Positions 46,693 through 55,496 are shown, counted from the first letter of the stretch. The stretch is 64,000 bases of DNA from Micromonospora sp. HM5-17 (GCF_003762835.1 NZ_RJWA01000004.1:62001-126000), one strand, 5' to 3'. Program-made: numbers and translations. The notes: generated by a model not told the origin, from the letters alone.

Positions 46693-46865
46693 CCGGGTGC
46701 CGGCCGGAGGGGCGGTGAAGGTGCCACCAGCCCTCGGCGCCACCGGGCGACCGTGGGTCCGGCCACGCGTCCCGCACCCCTGGTACGCGAAATGACGGCT
46801 CGGGTACGGCAGGATGGCGGTGAACCCAGCACACCGGCGTGCTGGCCGAGGGGAGGAGCTTCGGC

Positions 46866-48878
46866 ATGGGTGGTGAGGTGCTCTGGACGCCGCCGGCCGA
46901 CGTGCGTGACCGGTCCCGGATCGGCTCCTACCTGCGGTGGCTGCGGGACCACCGCGGGCTCGACGTCGCCGACTACGCCGCGCTGTGGCAGTGGTCGGTG
47001 ACCGACCTCGACGCCTTCTGGCGGTCGATCTGGGACTTCTTCGAGGTCCGGGCGTACGCCGAGCCGAGCGTGGCGCTGGCCGACCCCCGGATGCCCGGAG
47101 CCCGCTGGTTTCCCGGGGCGACCCTGAACTACGCCGAGCACGTGCTGCGGATGCCCGGGGTCGGTGACGACCAGCCGATGGTGATCGCGTACAGCCAGAC
47201 CCGGGAGCCGGTCACCCTGACCGCCGCCGACCTGCGCGACCAGGTACGCCGGGTCCGTGCCGGCCTGGTCCGGCTCGGCGTCGGCACCGGGGACCGGGTC
47301 GCGGCGTACGCGCCGAACATCCCCGAGACGCTGGTGCTGATGCTCGCCACCGTCAGCCTCGGCGCCATCTTCTCCTCCTGCGCACCCGAGTTCGGCACCC
47401 GTAGCGTTCTCGACCGGTGGCGACAGATCGAACCGTCGGTGCTGGTCGCCGTCGACGGCTACCGGTACGGGGACAAGACGATCGACCGCCGGGCCGAGGT
47501 GGCGGAGCTGGGGGCGGCGCTGCCGTCGGTCCGGCACACCGTGATGCTGCCCTATCTGGAGCCGGACGCCACGCCACCGGCCGGGGCGCTGGGCTGGGCG
47601 GAGCTGGCCGCCGAAGCCGCCGAACCGCTGACCTTCACACCGGTGCCCTTCGACCACCCGCTCTACGTGCTCTACTCCTCGGGCACCACCGGCCTGCCGA
47701 AGCCGATCGTGCACGGGCACGGCGGCATCCTGCTCGAACACCTCAAGATGCTCGCCCTGCACCACGACCTCGGCCCCGGCGACCGGTTCTTCTGGTTCAC
47801 CACCACCGGCTGGATGATGTGGAACTACCTGGCCTCCGGGCCGGCCGTCGGGGCGGCGATCGTGCTCTTCGACGGCAACCCGGCCGTCCGGGCCGAACCG
47901 GGCCGGCCGGCCGAGCCGGACCTCGGCACCCTGTGGCGGCTGGCGGCCGAGACCGGCACGACGTACTTCGGCACCTCGGCGCCGTTCCTGCTGGCCTGCC
48001 GGAAGGCCGGGCTGCGCCCGGCGGAGCGGTACGACCTCTCCGCGCTGCGCGGGGTCGGCTCGACCGGTGCGCCGCTGCCGGCCGAGGGCTTCCGCTGGGT
48101 GTACGACGCGGTCGGCCGCGACCTGCGTCTGGACTCGCTCTCCGGCGGCACCGACGTCTGCACCGGTTTCGTCGGCGGGGTGCCGCTGCTGCCCGTGGTG
48201 GCGGGCGAGATCACCTGCCGCTGCCTCGGTGCCCGGGTGGAGGCGCGCTCGGCAGACGGCGCTCCACTCGTCGACCAGCTTGGCGAGCTGGTCCTCGCCG
48301 CGCCGATGCCGAGCATGCCGGCGGGGTTCTGGAACGACCCGGATGGGCGCCGCTACCGGGAGGCGTACTTCGACGTCTTTCCGGGGGTGTGGCGGCACGG
48401 CGACTGGATCACGATCTCCGAGCGGGGAAGCTGCGTGATCACCGGCCGGTCGGACGCCACCCTGAACCGGGGCGGGGTGCGGCTCGGCACGGCCGAGTTC
48501 TACTCGGTGGTGGAGGGGCTGCCGGAGGTGGTCGACTCCCTCGTCGTCCACCTCGAGGACAGCGAGGGCGGCGCCGGGGAGCTGCTGCTCTTCGTGGTCC
48601 TCGCCGAAGGGCTGGAGCTGGACGAGGCGCTGCGGTCGAAGATCGTGCGCGCGCTGCGGACCGCGCTGTCGCCCCGGCACGTACCGGACGAGATCCACCA
48701 GGTCGGTGCGGTGCCCCGGACCCTGTCGGCGAAGAAGCTGGAGGTGCCGGTGAAGAAGATTCTCGCCGGGGCGCCGGTGGAGTCGGCCGCCGCGACCGGG
48801 GCGTTGGCGAACCCGGAGTCGCTGGCCGCCTTCGCCCGCCTCGCCCGGCAGCGGCGCCAGCCCGAGCCGGCGGCGTGA
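46866..48878 (+). CDS. Acetoacetyl-CoA synthetase (acetoacetate-CoA ligase)
   Basis: A 670-residue ANL-superfamily ligase that activates acetoacetate to acetoacetyl-CoA through an adenylate. The length and the N-terminal cap (YAALWQWSVTDLDAFWRSIWDFFEV, ARWFPGATLNYAEHVL) are diagnostic for this family over acetyl-CoA synthetase. The P-loop is LYSSGTTGLPKPI (from about residue 267). A later motif is FWFTTTGWMMWN. The catalytic lysine region near the end is RTLSAKKLEVPVKKIL. ATG 46866 has GGGAGGAG 6 nt upstream. It is convergent with the TIGR03089 gene and the two stop codons touch without an intervening base. Confidence 0.9.
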   Translation: MGGEVLWTPPADVRDRSRIGSYLRWLRDHRGLDVADYAALWQWSVTDLDAFWRSIWDFFEVRAYAEPSVALADPRMPGARWFPGATLNYAEHVLRMPGVGDDQPMVIAYSQTREPVTLTAADLRDQVRRVRAGLVRLGVGTGDRVAAYAPNIPETLVLMLATVSLGAIFSSCAPEFGTRSVLDRWRQIEPSVLVAVDGYRYGDKTIDRRAEVAELGAALPSVRHTVMLPYLEPDATPPAGALGWAELAAEAAEPLTFTPVPFDHPLYVLYSSGTTGLPKPIVHGHGGILLEHLKMLALHHDLGPGDRFFWFTTTGWMMWNYLASGPAVGAAIVLFDGNPAVRAEPGRPAEPDLGTLWRLAAETGTTYFGTSAPFLLACRKAGLRPAERYDLSALRGVGSTGAPLPAEGFRWVYDAVGRDLRLDSLSGGTDVCTGFVGGVPLLPVVAGEITCRCLGARVEARSADGAPLVDQLGELVLAAPMPSMPAGFWNDPDGRRYREAYFDVFPGVWRHGDWITISERGSCVITGRSDATLNRGGVRLGTAEFYSVVEGLPEVVDSLVVHLEDSEGGAGELLLFVVLAEGLELDEALRSKIVRALRTALSPRHVPDEIHQVGAVPRTLSAKKLEVPVKKILAGAPVESAAATGALANPESLAAFARLARQRRQPEPAA

Positions 48879-49571
48879 TCACGCCAGCTCGACGGTCACC
48901 TTCTCGGTCGTGACCCGGGCGGGGCGCTTCGCCGGGTCGAGGTGGCCGCAGAGCACCACGCTGGCCCCGGCGGCCAGCGGGGCGAGCAGCCAGTCGACCG
49001 GGTCGGGGTGCCGGGCCGCGTCGACCAGTACCCGGTCGCCCGCGCCGATCCCCAGCTCCGCCGCGCGTCGGGCCGCCCGGCCAACCAGCTCCGCGTCCTG
49101 CGGTCCGCCCGCCGGGTCCGGCGTGAAGTGGTCGCCGTGGCCGCGTACCTCGACCACGTAGTCGGCGTACCCGGCCGGGACGTCGCGCAGCGGCGCGGCG
49201 AGCGGGGCGAGCGCGAGGGCGTACCGCTCGCCGGCCGGCCAGGCCGCGGCCTCGCCGATCCGGTCGGCGGCGGCGAAGAGCACCTCCACCGGCCCGGCCG
49301 TCCCGGTGCGCACCTCGGCCCCGGCCGACCAGCAGCCGAGCAGGACGGCGGCGGTCTGCCAGTGCGGCGGGAGCAGGACGCCGACCGGATCGCCCGGGGC
49401 CAGACCGGCCGCGTCGACCAAGAGGTTGGCGGTCTTGGCGACCCAGTTCGCCAGGGTCGCCCCGGAGAGTTCGGCACGGTCGCCGCTCGCGTCGTCGTAC
49501 CAGGTCAGCAGCGGCCGGGTCGGGTCGGTCGCGACCGCGGCGGCGAAGAGCTGGGCAAGGTTGTCGGCCAT
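48879..49571 (-). CDS. TIGR03089 family protein
   Basis: A 230-residue protein resembling the N-terminal third of AMP-forming ligases (LLTWYDDASGDRAELSGATLANWVAKTANLLVDAAGLAPGDPVGVLLPPHWQTAAVLLGCWSAGAEV), but the P-loop and the catalytic C-terminal domain are absent. This matches the TIGR03089 family, from memory found beside cell-wall sugar genes in actinobacteria (Rv3268 in M. tuberculosis). It probably cannot make adenylates and may bind a partner or ligand. ATG 49571 is supported by TATCGT 8 nt upstream, a leaderless start. Function unknown. Confidence 0.82.
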   Translation of the reverse strand: MADNLAQLFAAAVATDPTRPLLTWYDDASGDRAELSGATLANWVAKTANLLVDAAGLAPGDPVGVLLPPHWQTAAVLLGCWSAGAEVRTGTAGPVEVLFAAADRIGEAAAWPAGERYALALAPLAAPLRDVPAGYADYVVEVRGHGDHFTPDPAGGPQDAELVGRAARRAAELGIGAGDRVLVDAARHPDPVDWLLAPLAAGASVVLCGHLDPAKRPARVTTEKVTVELA

Positions 49572-49810
49572 CGCCCGCGACGATACCGATCGGGGCGGCG
49601 CCGCGACGGCGGGGTGGGCCCGGCGCGCAGGGGGTGTCTCGGCCTCCGGGGCGACCCTCGGTCACTTCGAACGTCACCCTCGGTCATCGATGATCACAGT
49701 CATCGGAAAGACAGTTGCCGGACGGGTCGCCGTCGTCGCGCCGCGCCTGGCGCGGCGTAGGCTTGGAGCGAGTGTTTTTCCCCACAACGTGTCAACCGAG
49801 GAGTCGCCAA

Positions 49811-50956
49811 GTGACCGCCGGTCGTCCGCCCCGCGTGCTCATTGACGCCACCAGCGTCCCCGCAGACAGGGGCGGCGTGGGTAGATACGTTGACGGCCTG
49901 CTCGGCGCCCTGGGTAAGGCGATCGGGTCGAGCCTGGAGCTGGCCGTGGTTGCGCTGCGTACCGACGTCGAGCGGTACTCTCGCATGTTGCCGGGCGCCG
50001 AGGTGATCGCGGCGCCGGCGGCCGTGGCGCACCGGCCGGCCCGGCTCGCCTGGGAGCAGACGGGGCTGCCGCTGCTCGCCCAGCAGATCGGTGCGCACGT
50101 GCTCCACTCGCCGTTCTACACCTGTCCGCTTCGGGCGGGTTGTCCGGTGACGGTGACGGTGCACGATGCCACGTTCTTCACCGAGCCCGAACACTACGAC
50201 AAGTCGCGTCGCACCTTTTTCCGCAGTGCGATCAAGACCTCGCTGCGCCGGGCCGACCGGGTGATCGTGCCGAGCAAGGCGACCCGGGACGAGCTGATCC
50301 GGCTGCTCGACGCCGACCCGACCCGCATCGACGTGGCGTACCACGGGGTCGACCCGGCGGCGTTCCACGCCCCCAGCGACGAGGAGAAGGCCCGGGTTCG
50401 GGCTCGGCTCGGCCTGGGCGGACACAGCTACGTGGCGTTTCTCGGCGCCAAGGAGCCGCGCAAGAACGTGCCGAACCTGATCCGGGGCTGGGCGCTGGCG
50501 GTCAAGGACCGCCCCGACCCGCCGGCCCTGGTGATCGCCGGTGGCCAGGGCCATGACGACGAGATCGACCGCGCGGTCGCCGACGTCCCGGCCCACCTGC
50601 GGCTCCTCCGGCCCGGCTACCTCCGCTACACCGACCTGCCCGGCTTCCTGGGCGGCGCACTGGTCGCCGCCTATCCGTCGTACGGCGAGGGCTTCGGCCT
50701 GCCGATCCTGGAGGCGATGGCCTGCGCCGCACCGGTCCTCACCACGCCCCGACTGTCGCTGCCCGAGGTCGGCGGCGACGCGGTCGCGTACACCAGTGAG
50801 GACCCGGAGCAGATCGCGGCGGATCTCGGCGCCCTGCTGGACGACGAGTCGCGTCGGCTCGCGCTGGCGAAGGCGGGCTTCGACCGAGCCAAGGAGTTCA
50901 CCTGGGAGTCGAGCGCCGAGGTGCACCTGGCGGCCTGGAGCCGGGCCCGGGTCTGA
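49811..50956 (+). CDS. Glycosyltransferase family 4 (GT-B fold)
   Basis: A 381-residue retaining glycosyltransferase. The N-terminal half carries RVLIDATSVPADRGGVGRYVDGLLGAL, HVLHSPFYTCPL and VTVHDATFFTEPEHYDK; the C-terminal half carries FLGAKEPRKNVPNLIRGW and SYGEGFGLPILEAMACAAPVL, the GT4 E-x7-E nucleotide-sugar motif. Related enzymes transfer mannose or another hexose in surface glycan synthesis. The adjacent mannose-1-phosphate guanylyltransferase gene makes GDP-mannose the likeliest donor, by inference. GTG 49811 has GAGGAG 7 nt upstream; TAGGCT at 49758-49763 may be the -10. Confidence 0.85.
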   Translation: MTAGRPPRVLIDATSVPADRGGVGRYVDGLLGALGKAIGSSLELAVVALRTDVERYSRMLPGAEVIAAPAAVAHRPARLAWEQTGLPLLAQQIGAHVLHSPFYTCPLRAGCPVTVTVHDATFFTEPEHYDKSRRTFFRSAIKTSLRRADRVIVPSKATRDELIRLLDADPTRIDVAYHGVDPAAFHAPSDEEKARVRARLGLGGHSYVAFLGAKEPRKNVPNLIRGWALAVKDRPDPPALVIAGGQGHDDEIDRAVADVPAHLRLLRPGYLRYTDLPGFLGGALVAAYPSYGEGFGLPILEAMACAAPVLTTPRLSLPEVGGDAVAYTSEDPEQIAADLGALLDDESRRLALAKAGFDRAKEFTWESSAEVHLAAWSRARV

Positions 50957-50999
50957 CCGCCCGCGTCCCGGGCGTTCGACCGACACGACCGGTACGGCC

Positions 51000-51033
51000 A
51001 ATTACTGTTGGTAATTATCCAATGTCTTATAGT
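51000..51033 (+). promoter_or_regulatory. AT-rich promoter of manC with a palindrome over its -35 region
   Basis: TATAGT (51028-51033) is a near-consensus -10. The 17-bp palindrome AATTAC-tgttg-GTAATT (51000-51016) covers the place of the -35 box, with CTGTTG at 51005-51010 and a 17-bp spacer. The low G+C content is unusual here. It may be an operator. Confidence 0.5.
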
Positions 51034-51080
51034 GATGAGACGAGAGGTGACCGGGCGCGCCCGTCCGGCATGATGTGCTG

Positions 51081-52181
51081 ATGCTCTTTGCCGTAATCCC
51101 AGCCGGCGGCAGCGGGACCCGTCTGTGGCCGCTGTCCCGCGCCGGTCATCCCAAGTTCCTGCATCCGCTCACCGGCACCGAGTCCTCGCTGCTCCAGGCC
51201 ACCGTGGCCCGGCTCGCCCCGCTGACCACACCGGACCGGACCCTGGTGGTGACCGGCGCCGCCCACGCGGCCGCCGTGGCCCGGCAGCTGACCAGCCTGC
51301 CCGAGGAGAACATCCTCGTCGAGCCCTCGCCTCGGGACTCCTGCGCGGCGATCGCCCTGGCCGCCGCCGTGATCGCCACCCGCGAACCGCAGGCCGTGAT
51401 GGGCTCGTTCGCCGCCGACCACCTGATCCGGGACCCGCAGACCTGGGTCGGAACCGTCCGGGAGGCGGTTGCCGGTGCCGAGCAGGGCCTGCTGATGACG
51501 GTGGGGATCACTCCGACCCGCCCCGAGACCGGGTACGGCTACCTCCAGTGCGGCGAGCTGCTCGGCACGGGCCCGCTGCGCCGGGTCGAGGAGTTCAAGG
51601 AGAAGCCGCCGGCCGAGGTCGCGCAGGAGTACCTCCGATCCGGTCGGCACCTGTGGAACGCGAGCATGTTCGTCTGGCGGGTCGACGTCTTCCTCGCGGA
51701 ACTGGCCCGGCAGCAGCCCACCCTGCACGCCGGGGTGACCACGATCGCGGACGCCTGGGACACCCCCGAACGGGAGAACGTCCTGGGCAGCGTCTGGCCG
51801 ACCCTGCCCAGGATCTCCGTCGACTACGCGGTGATGGAGGGAGCGGCCGCCGCCGGTCGGGTCGCCACCGTGCCCGGCGACTTCGGCTGGAACGACGTCG
51901 GCGACTTCGACACCCTCGGTGACGTCCTCGCCCCCGACGGGGCGAGGAACGTCGTGCTCGGCGGCGGCCCGGCCGAGTCGAAGCCGGGTGTGCTGCTGCG
52001 GGACAGCACGGGACTGGTCGTGGTGCCCCACTCCGGCCGGCTCGTGGCCGCGCTCGGGGTGCGGGACCTGATCGTGGTGGACACTCCGGACGCACTTCTG
52101 GTCTGCCCCCGCGACCGCGCGCAGGACGTCAAGAAGCTCGTCGACGAGCTCAGGGAGCGGGGCGAAGAGCGCTACGTCTGA
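51081..52181 (+). CDS. manC: Mannose-1-phosphate guanylyltransferase
   Basis: A 366-residue nucleotidyltransferase that makes GDP-mannose from GTP and mannose-1-phosphate. The N-terminal PAGGSGTRLWPLSRAGHPKFLHPL is the signature loop with the catalytic lysine. Further family motifs are LVEPSPRDSCAAIALAAAVIA, VMGSFAADHLI, TGYGYLQCGE, EFKEKPPAE, WNASMFVWRVDVFL and SVDYAVMEGA with DFGWNDVGDFDTL. The isomerase domain of long bifunctional ManC proteins is absent. A GTG two codons earlier (51075) is the alternative start; neither has a clear Shine-Dalgarno. Its last 32 bp overlap the convergent Nudix gene. Confidence 0.92.
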   Translation: MLFAVIPAGGSGTRLWPLSRAGHPKFLHPLTGTESSLLQATVARLAPLTTPDRTLVVTGAAHAAAVARQLTSLPEENILVEPSPRDSCAAIALAAAVIATREPQAVMGSFAADHLIRDPQTWVGTVREAVAGAEQGLLMTVGITPTRPETGYGYLQCGELLGTGPLRRVEEFKEKPPAEVAQEYLRSGRHLWNASMFVWRVDVFLAELARQQPTLHAGVTTIADAWDTPERENVLGSVWPTLPRISVDYAVMEGAAAAGRVATVPGDFGWNDVGDFDTLGDVLAPDGARNVVLGGGPAESKPGVLLRDSTGLVVVPHSGRLVAALGVRDLIVVDTPDALLVCPRDRAQDVKKLVDELRERGEERYV

Positions 52182-52716
52182 ACGCGGCCAGCGCCGGAGC
52201 CACGAGCTGCTCGGTGGCGTCGAGCAGCTCCCCGGGCAGGCCGTCGGGCGGGAACCAGCCGAGCCGGATGGACTCGGCGCTGACCCGTTCGACCGCCCCG
52301 GGTGGGGCCACGGCGGCGAACCGTACGTCGTGGTGCAGGGAGCCGCCGTGGCAGGAGACCGAGTGGATGTCCAGGTCGATCGGGACCGGGTCGAGCCACA
52401 ACCCGTCGATCCCGGACTCCTCGGTCGCCTCGCGCAGCGCCGCCCCGGCCAGGGTGGGGTCGGTCGGTTCGCAGTGCCCGCCGAGCTGTGCCCAGCGGCG
52501 GAACTTCCCGTGCAGGCAGAGCAGCACCCGGCTCCCGGTCGCGTCCACCACGAGCGTGCTCGCGGTGATGTGTCCGGGGCGGTGTGCCCGGGTCATCGCG
52601 ACCGGGCCGTCGGCGAGCAGTCGAAGGGTCCGGTCCCGCGCCTCGGCCGCCCGGGGCGTCGGGGGCTGCCAGGCGGTGAGCACGGCCACCGCGTCGGAGT
52701 GGAGGGCGTCCAGCAC
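52150..52716 (-). CDS. Nudix hydrolase
   Basis: A 188-residue Nudix protein. The Nudix box is GGHCEP...REATEESGI, with one residue more than the standard spacing, a variant seen in related NUDIX proteins from memory. The first 60 residues form a helical extension. VDATGSRVLLCLHGKFRRWAQLGGH leads into the box, and RLGWFPPDGLPGE follows. It would hydrolyse a nucleoside diphosphate linked to an unknown group, possibly clearing nucleotide sugars. The start is uncertain: GTG 52716 is used although its Shine-Dalgarno (GGAGG) is about 17 nt away. The 3' end overlaps manC by 32 bp. Confidence 0.75.
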   Translation of the reverse strand: MLDALHSDAVAVLTAWQPPTPRAAEARDRTLRLLADGPVAMTRAHRPGHITASTLVVDATGSRVLLCLHGKFRRWAQLGGHCEPTDPTLAGAALREATEESGIDGLWLDPVPIDLDIHSVSCHGGSLHHDVRFAAVAPPGAVERVSAESIRLGWFPPDGLPGELLDATEQLVAPALAAFRRSALRPAP

Positions 52717-53007
52717 GGCGACCAGCCTAGGCGAGCCTCCGCAGCATGATCGGTGTGCCGCGCCCGCCGCGTACGGGCGGATCGGCGCGGCGGCCGACGG
52801 TGGGGCGGTGGCGCGGGCCGTCGGGCACAGCGACGGCCCGGACGGCGACCTCCGCGGATGAAGGGCCGCGGACCCTCGTGGCCACCGTCCGGGCGGCGCT
52901 TTCCTCCCCAGCCCCCGGCATGCCACCCGGGCCAGGTGCGGCGCGCAGACGCCGGTGACCCGGTATCGGCACAGTGAGCATGCCGACTCGGCGTACGGCC
53001 CGTCGAG

Positions 53008-53031
53008 GTCTTTCAGCTCAGGCTGAAAGAC
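53008..53031. promoter_or_regulatory. 24-bp palindromic operator upstream of the DUF5937 regulator
   Basis: GTCTTTCAGC-tcag-GCTGAAAGAC: perfect 10-bp arms. It overlaps the expected -35 region of a promoter with -10 TAGAGT at 53052-53057, 73 bp before the ATG of the regulator gene, which suggests autoregulation. The rest of the 387-bp spacer (52717-53007) shows nothing else. Confidence 0.65.
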
Positions 53032-53103
53032 GCAGGTAGATGCGATCCGGGTAGAGTCGACTGGTTGCCGGGGACCGATCCGGTGACTCGGGAGTGCGCT
53101 GCC

Positions 53104-54120
53104 ATGCTGCGGATCGTCTTCTCCAGCGAGGACATCGCCCGGACCCGCGTCGCCCCTGCCGCCGACCAGGTCTGGGAGCTGGTGCTCAGCCTGCATCTGC
53201 TGCAGGGCCGCAGCCGGGACCCGGTGATGGCGGGCTGGCGGCGGGACGTGGCCGGCGGGCTGCGCCGGGACAGTCAGCCCCACGAATTGCGGCTGCTCTT
53301 CGCGCTGAACCCGCCCCGCGGCTACTTTCCCGACTTCCTCACCCCCTACGACAGCCGGTACGGCCTCGCCGCCGGCCTGGACGCCATACGCGCCACCCCG
53401 ATCGCGTCGTTGCGGCGGGACCTGTCCGTGCTCGCCGCGGAGAACCCGCTACCGCTGCCCAGCTCCGCCGCCGCGTTGGCCCGCGGCGACGTGGAGACGC
53501 TGCGGCAGCTCACCGACTCGATGCGGCTCTACCAGGAGACGGCGATCGCGCCGTACTGGGAGCGGATCCAGTCCGCGGTGGAGGCGGACCGGAACCGGCG
53601 GGCACGGGCACTGCTCGACGGCGGGGCGGAGGGGCTGCTGGCCAGCCTCCGGCCGGCGGCCCGGTGGAACTCCGGGGTCCTGGAGGTGCCGGACTATCCG
53701 GTCGAGCGCGAGCTCCACCTGGAGGGCCGGGGACTGCTGCTGGTTCCGTCGTTCTTCTGCGCCCAGATTCCGGTCACCCTGCTCGATCCGGAGCTGCCGC
53801 CGGTGCTGGTCTATCCCGTCGACCGGCTGGGTGGGCTGGTCCCGGCGCCCGGCGAGGTCGCCGGCCGCCGGCCGGCGACCCGGGGGAACGGGCGGGCGGC
53901 GCTGGCCGCGCTGCTCGGCCGAACCCGGGCCAGCGTGCTGGAAGCGGTCGCCGACGGCTGTTCCACCGGGGAGCTGGCCCGTCGGCTGCACATCTCCGCG
54001 GCCGCGGCGAGCCAGCACACCGCCGTACTGCGCAACGCCGGGCTGCTGGTCAGCCACCGGGACCGCAACACGGTGCTGCACACCCTGACCCCGCTCGGGC
54101 GGGCGATGCTCGACGCCTGA
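53104..54120 (+). CDS. ArsR/DUF5937-type winged-helix transcriptional regulator
   Basis: A 338-residue regulator. The N-terminal region (LRIVFSSEDIARTRVAPAADQVWELVLSLHLLQ) matches DUF5937 proteins of actinomycetes. The C-terminal ArsR-like helix-turn-helix is at residues about 275-335: RASVLEAVADGCSTGELARRLHISAAAASQHTAVLRNAGLLVSHRDRN. The ligand and targets are unknown; ArsR-type metal-binding cysteines are absent. ATG 53104 is preceded by a perfect 24-bp palindrome at 53008-53031, a likely autoregulatory site. A strong bidirectional hairpin follows before fbiB. Confidence 0.8.
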   Translation: MLRIVFSSEDIARTRVAPAADQVWELVLSLHLLQGRSRDPVMAGWRRDVAGGLRRDSQPHELRLLFALNPPRGYFPDFLTPYDSRYGLAAGLDAIRATPIASLRRDLSVLAAENPLPLPSSAAALARGDVETLRQLTDSMRLYQETAIAPYWERIQSAVEADRNRRARALLDGGAEGLLASLRPAARWNSGVLEVPDYPVERELHLEGRGLLLVPSFFCAQIPVTLLDPELPPVLVYPVDRLGGLVPAPGEVAGRRPATRGNGRAALAALLGRTRASVLEAVADGCSTGELARRLHISAAAASQHTAVLRNAGLLVSHRDRNTVLHTLTPLGRAMLDA

Positions 54121-54193
54121 GCCGCCCCGGTCCCAGCGCCGGGCTTCCGGCCGAACCGGACGTGTCGACTACCGGCGCACGCGTCCCGGCGGC

Positions 54194-54226
54194 CCCGGGC
54201 ACCACGCACGCGCCGTGGTGCCCGGG
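54194..54226. terminator. 13-bp perfect hairpin between convergent genes
   Basis: CCCGGGCACCACG (54194-54206) pairs with CGTGGTGCCCGGG (54214-54226) around a 7-nt loop, in the 196-bp gap between the DUF5937 regulator and fbiB. Confidence 0.75.
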
Positions 54227-54316
54227 CGCGCCGGGTGATCAGTGGTGGCCGTATCCCGCCCCATCGGTCCGTAGGCCGTCGCCGTCGCGACGCCGGCCCG
54301 ATCCGGTGCGCGGGCC

Positions 54317-55495
54317 TCAGACCGATGTCGTCGCCGCCTCGCCGGCGACAACCAGGAGGACCGCCCCGACGACGCCGTCGGGTGCCGGCCGAACGGTGGA
54401 ACCGAGCCCCTCGGCGGCGAGTGCGGCGCGGAGCCGGTGCAGGTCGGCGCCGAACCTGATCAGCGCCGCCGGTTCCGGCTCGGCGTCCGGCGGCCGGCAG
54501 TCGAGCAGGGCCGCCCCGGCGGGCAGGTCGGTGTCGAGCTCGGCGCGTACCCGCTCGTCGGTGACCGGGGCGAAGCGGGTGCCGGGCGCGACGGCCCCGG
54601 CCACGGTGTCGATCGCCCGGGCCAGCGTCGTGGAGTCGACGGTCGCCGGCGTAGACCCGGACTCCGTCGGGCCCGGCGGAGTCCGGTCGAGGGTTCCGGG
54701 CACCGGCCAGGGGGGCGGCGGCGCCGATTCGCCGAGCGTGGCGGCGGCCCGCAAACCCTCCGCCCGGGCCTCGGCGGTACCCAGTGAGAAGAGGTCGTGC
54801 GCGGCGTCCCGGACTAGGGTCGGCACCACGCCGTCGCCGTCCGAGGGGTCCGGCGCGGTGAGGTAGCCCCGGATCACCGCGACCGGGACCTGGTCGCACT
54901 TGCCCTTCACCAGTTCGCCGGCCCCGGCCAGCTCGTCCACCACCGCCATCTGGGTGATGGCCAGCCGGTTGCCGTACGGGTCGACCTGGCCGCGATGGTC
55001 CCGCAGCGCCGGCATGCCGGCGACCCCGAGCGCCACGTCGGTGAGCCCGTTGCGCCACGGCCGGCCCATGGTGTCCGAGATGATCACCGCGACGTCGGCG
55101 CCGTGCCGCTCCCGCAGCGCGGCCCGTAGCGCTCGGGCAGAGGCGTCCGGGTCCTTCGGCAGCAGCACCAGCCGGGACCGGTCCACATTGGAGGCGTCGA
55201 CCCCGGCCGAGGCCATCACGAAGCCGTGGTGGGTCTGCACGATCCGGGTCGAACCCCGCCGGGCGACCGGGCGGGCGGTCTCCGCGGCCAGGACCTCGGC
55301 CCGCGCCGCCTCCCGCTCCGGGCCGTCGACCGGTACGTCGACCAGCCGCCCCTCCGCCTTCGACACGATCTTGCTGGTCACCACCAGTACGTCGCCGTCG
55401 CGCAGCCATGGTGCGGCGGTGGCGATCAGCGCCGCCAGATCGTCGCCCTCGGTGACGTCCCCGATACCGAGGACCGGCAACACCTCGAGTTTCAC
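54317..55495 (-). CDS. fbiB: Coenzyme F420-0:L-glutamate ligase (FbiB/CofE type) with short C-terminal tail
   Basis: A 392-residue protein. Residues 1 to about 245 form the CofE domain that adds gamma-linked glutamates to F420-0 using GTP: VLVVTSKIVSKAEGR, IISDTMGRPWRNGLTDVALGVAGMPALRDHRGQVDPYGNRL, and DELAGAGELVKGK. Mycobacterial FbiB is about 448 residues and carries a nitroreductase-like C-terminal domain that reduces dehydro-F420-0. Here only about 145 residues follow, beginning with a Pro-rich linker. LHRLRAALAAEGLGSTV and PDGVVGAVLLVV may be residual nitroreductase strands, but the usual RRSVR opening is missing. GTG 55495 begins 1 nt after the fbiA stop, so the genes are cotranscribed. 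Confidence 0.88.
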   Translation of the reverse strand: MKLEVLPVLGIGDVTEGDDLAALIATAAPWLRDGDVLVVTSKIVSKAEGRLVDVPVDGPEREAARAEVLAAETARPVARRGSTRIVQTHHGFVMASAGVDASNVDRSRLVLLPKDPDASARALRAALRERHGADVAVIISDTMGRPWRNGLTDVALGVAGMPALRDHRGQVDPYGNRLAITQMAVVDELAGAGELVKGKCDQVPVAVIRGYLTAPDPSDGDGVVPTLVRDAAHDLFSLGTAEARAEGLRAAATLGESAPPPPWPVPGTLDRTPPGPTESGSTPATVDSTTLARAIDTVAGAVAPGTRFAPVTDERVRAELDTDLPAGAALLDCRPPDAEPEPAALIRFGADLHRLRAALAAEGLGSTVRPAPDGVVGAVLLVVAGEAATTSV

Positions 55496-55496
55496 C

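Noticed and set aside
46248-48698. 816-codon minus frame over thioesterase and acetoacetyl-CoA ligase
   Set aside because: Antisense of two well-supported enzymes.
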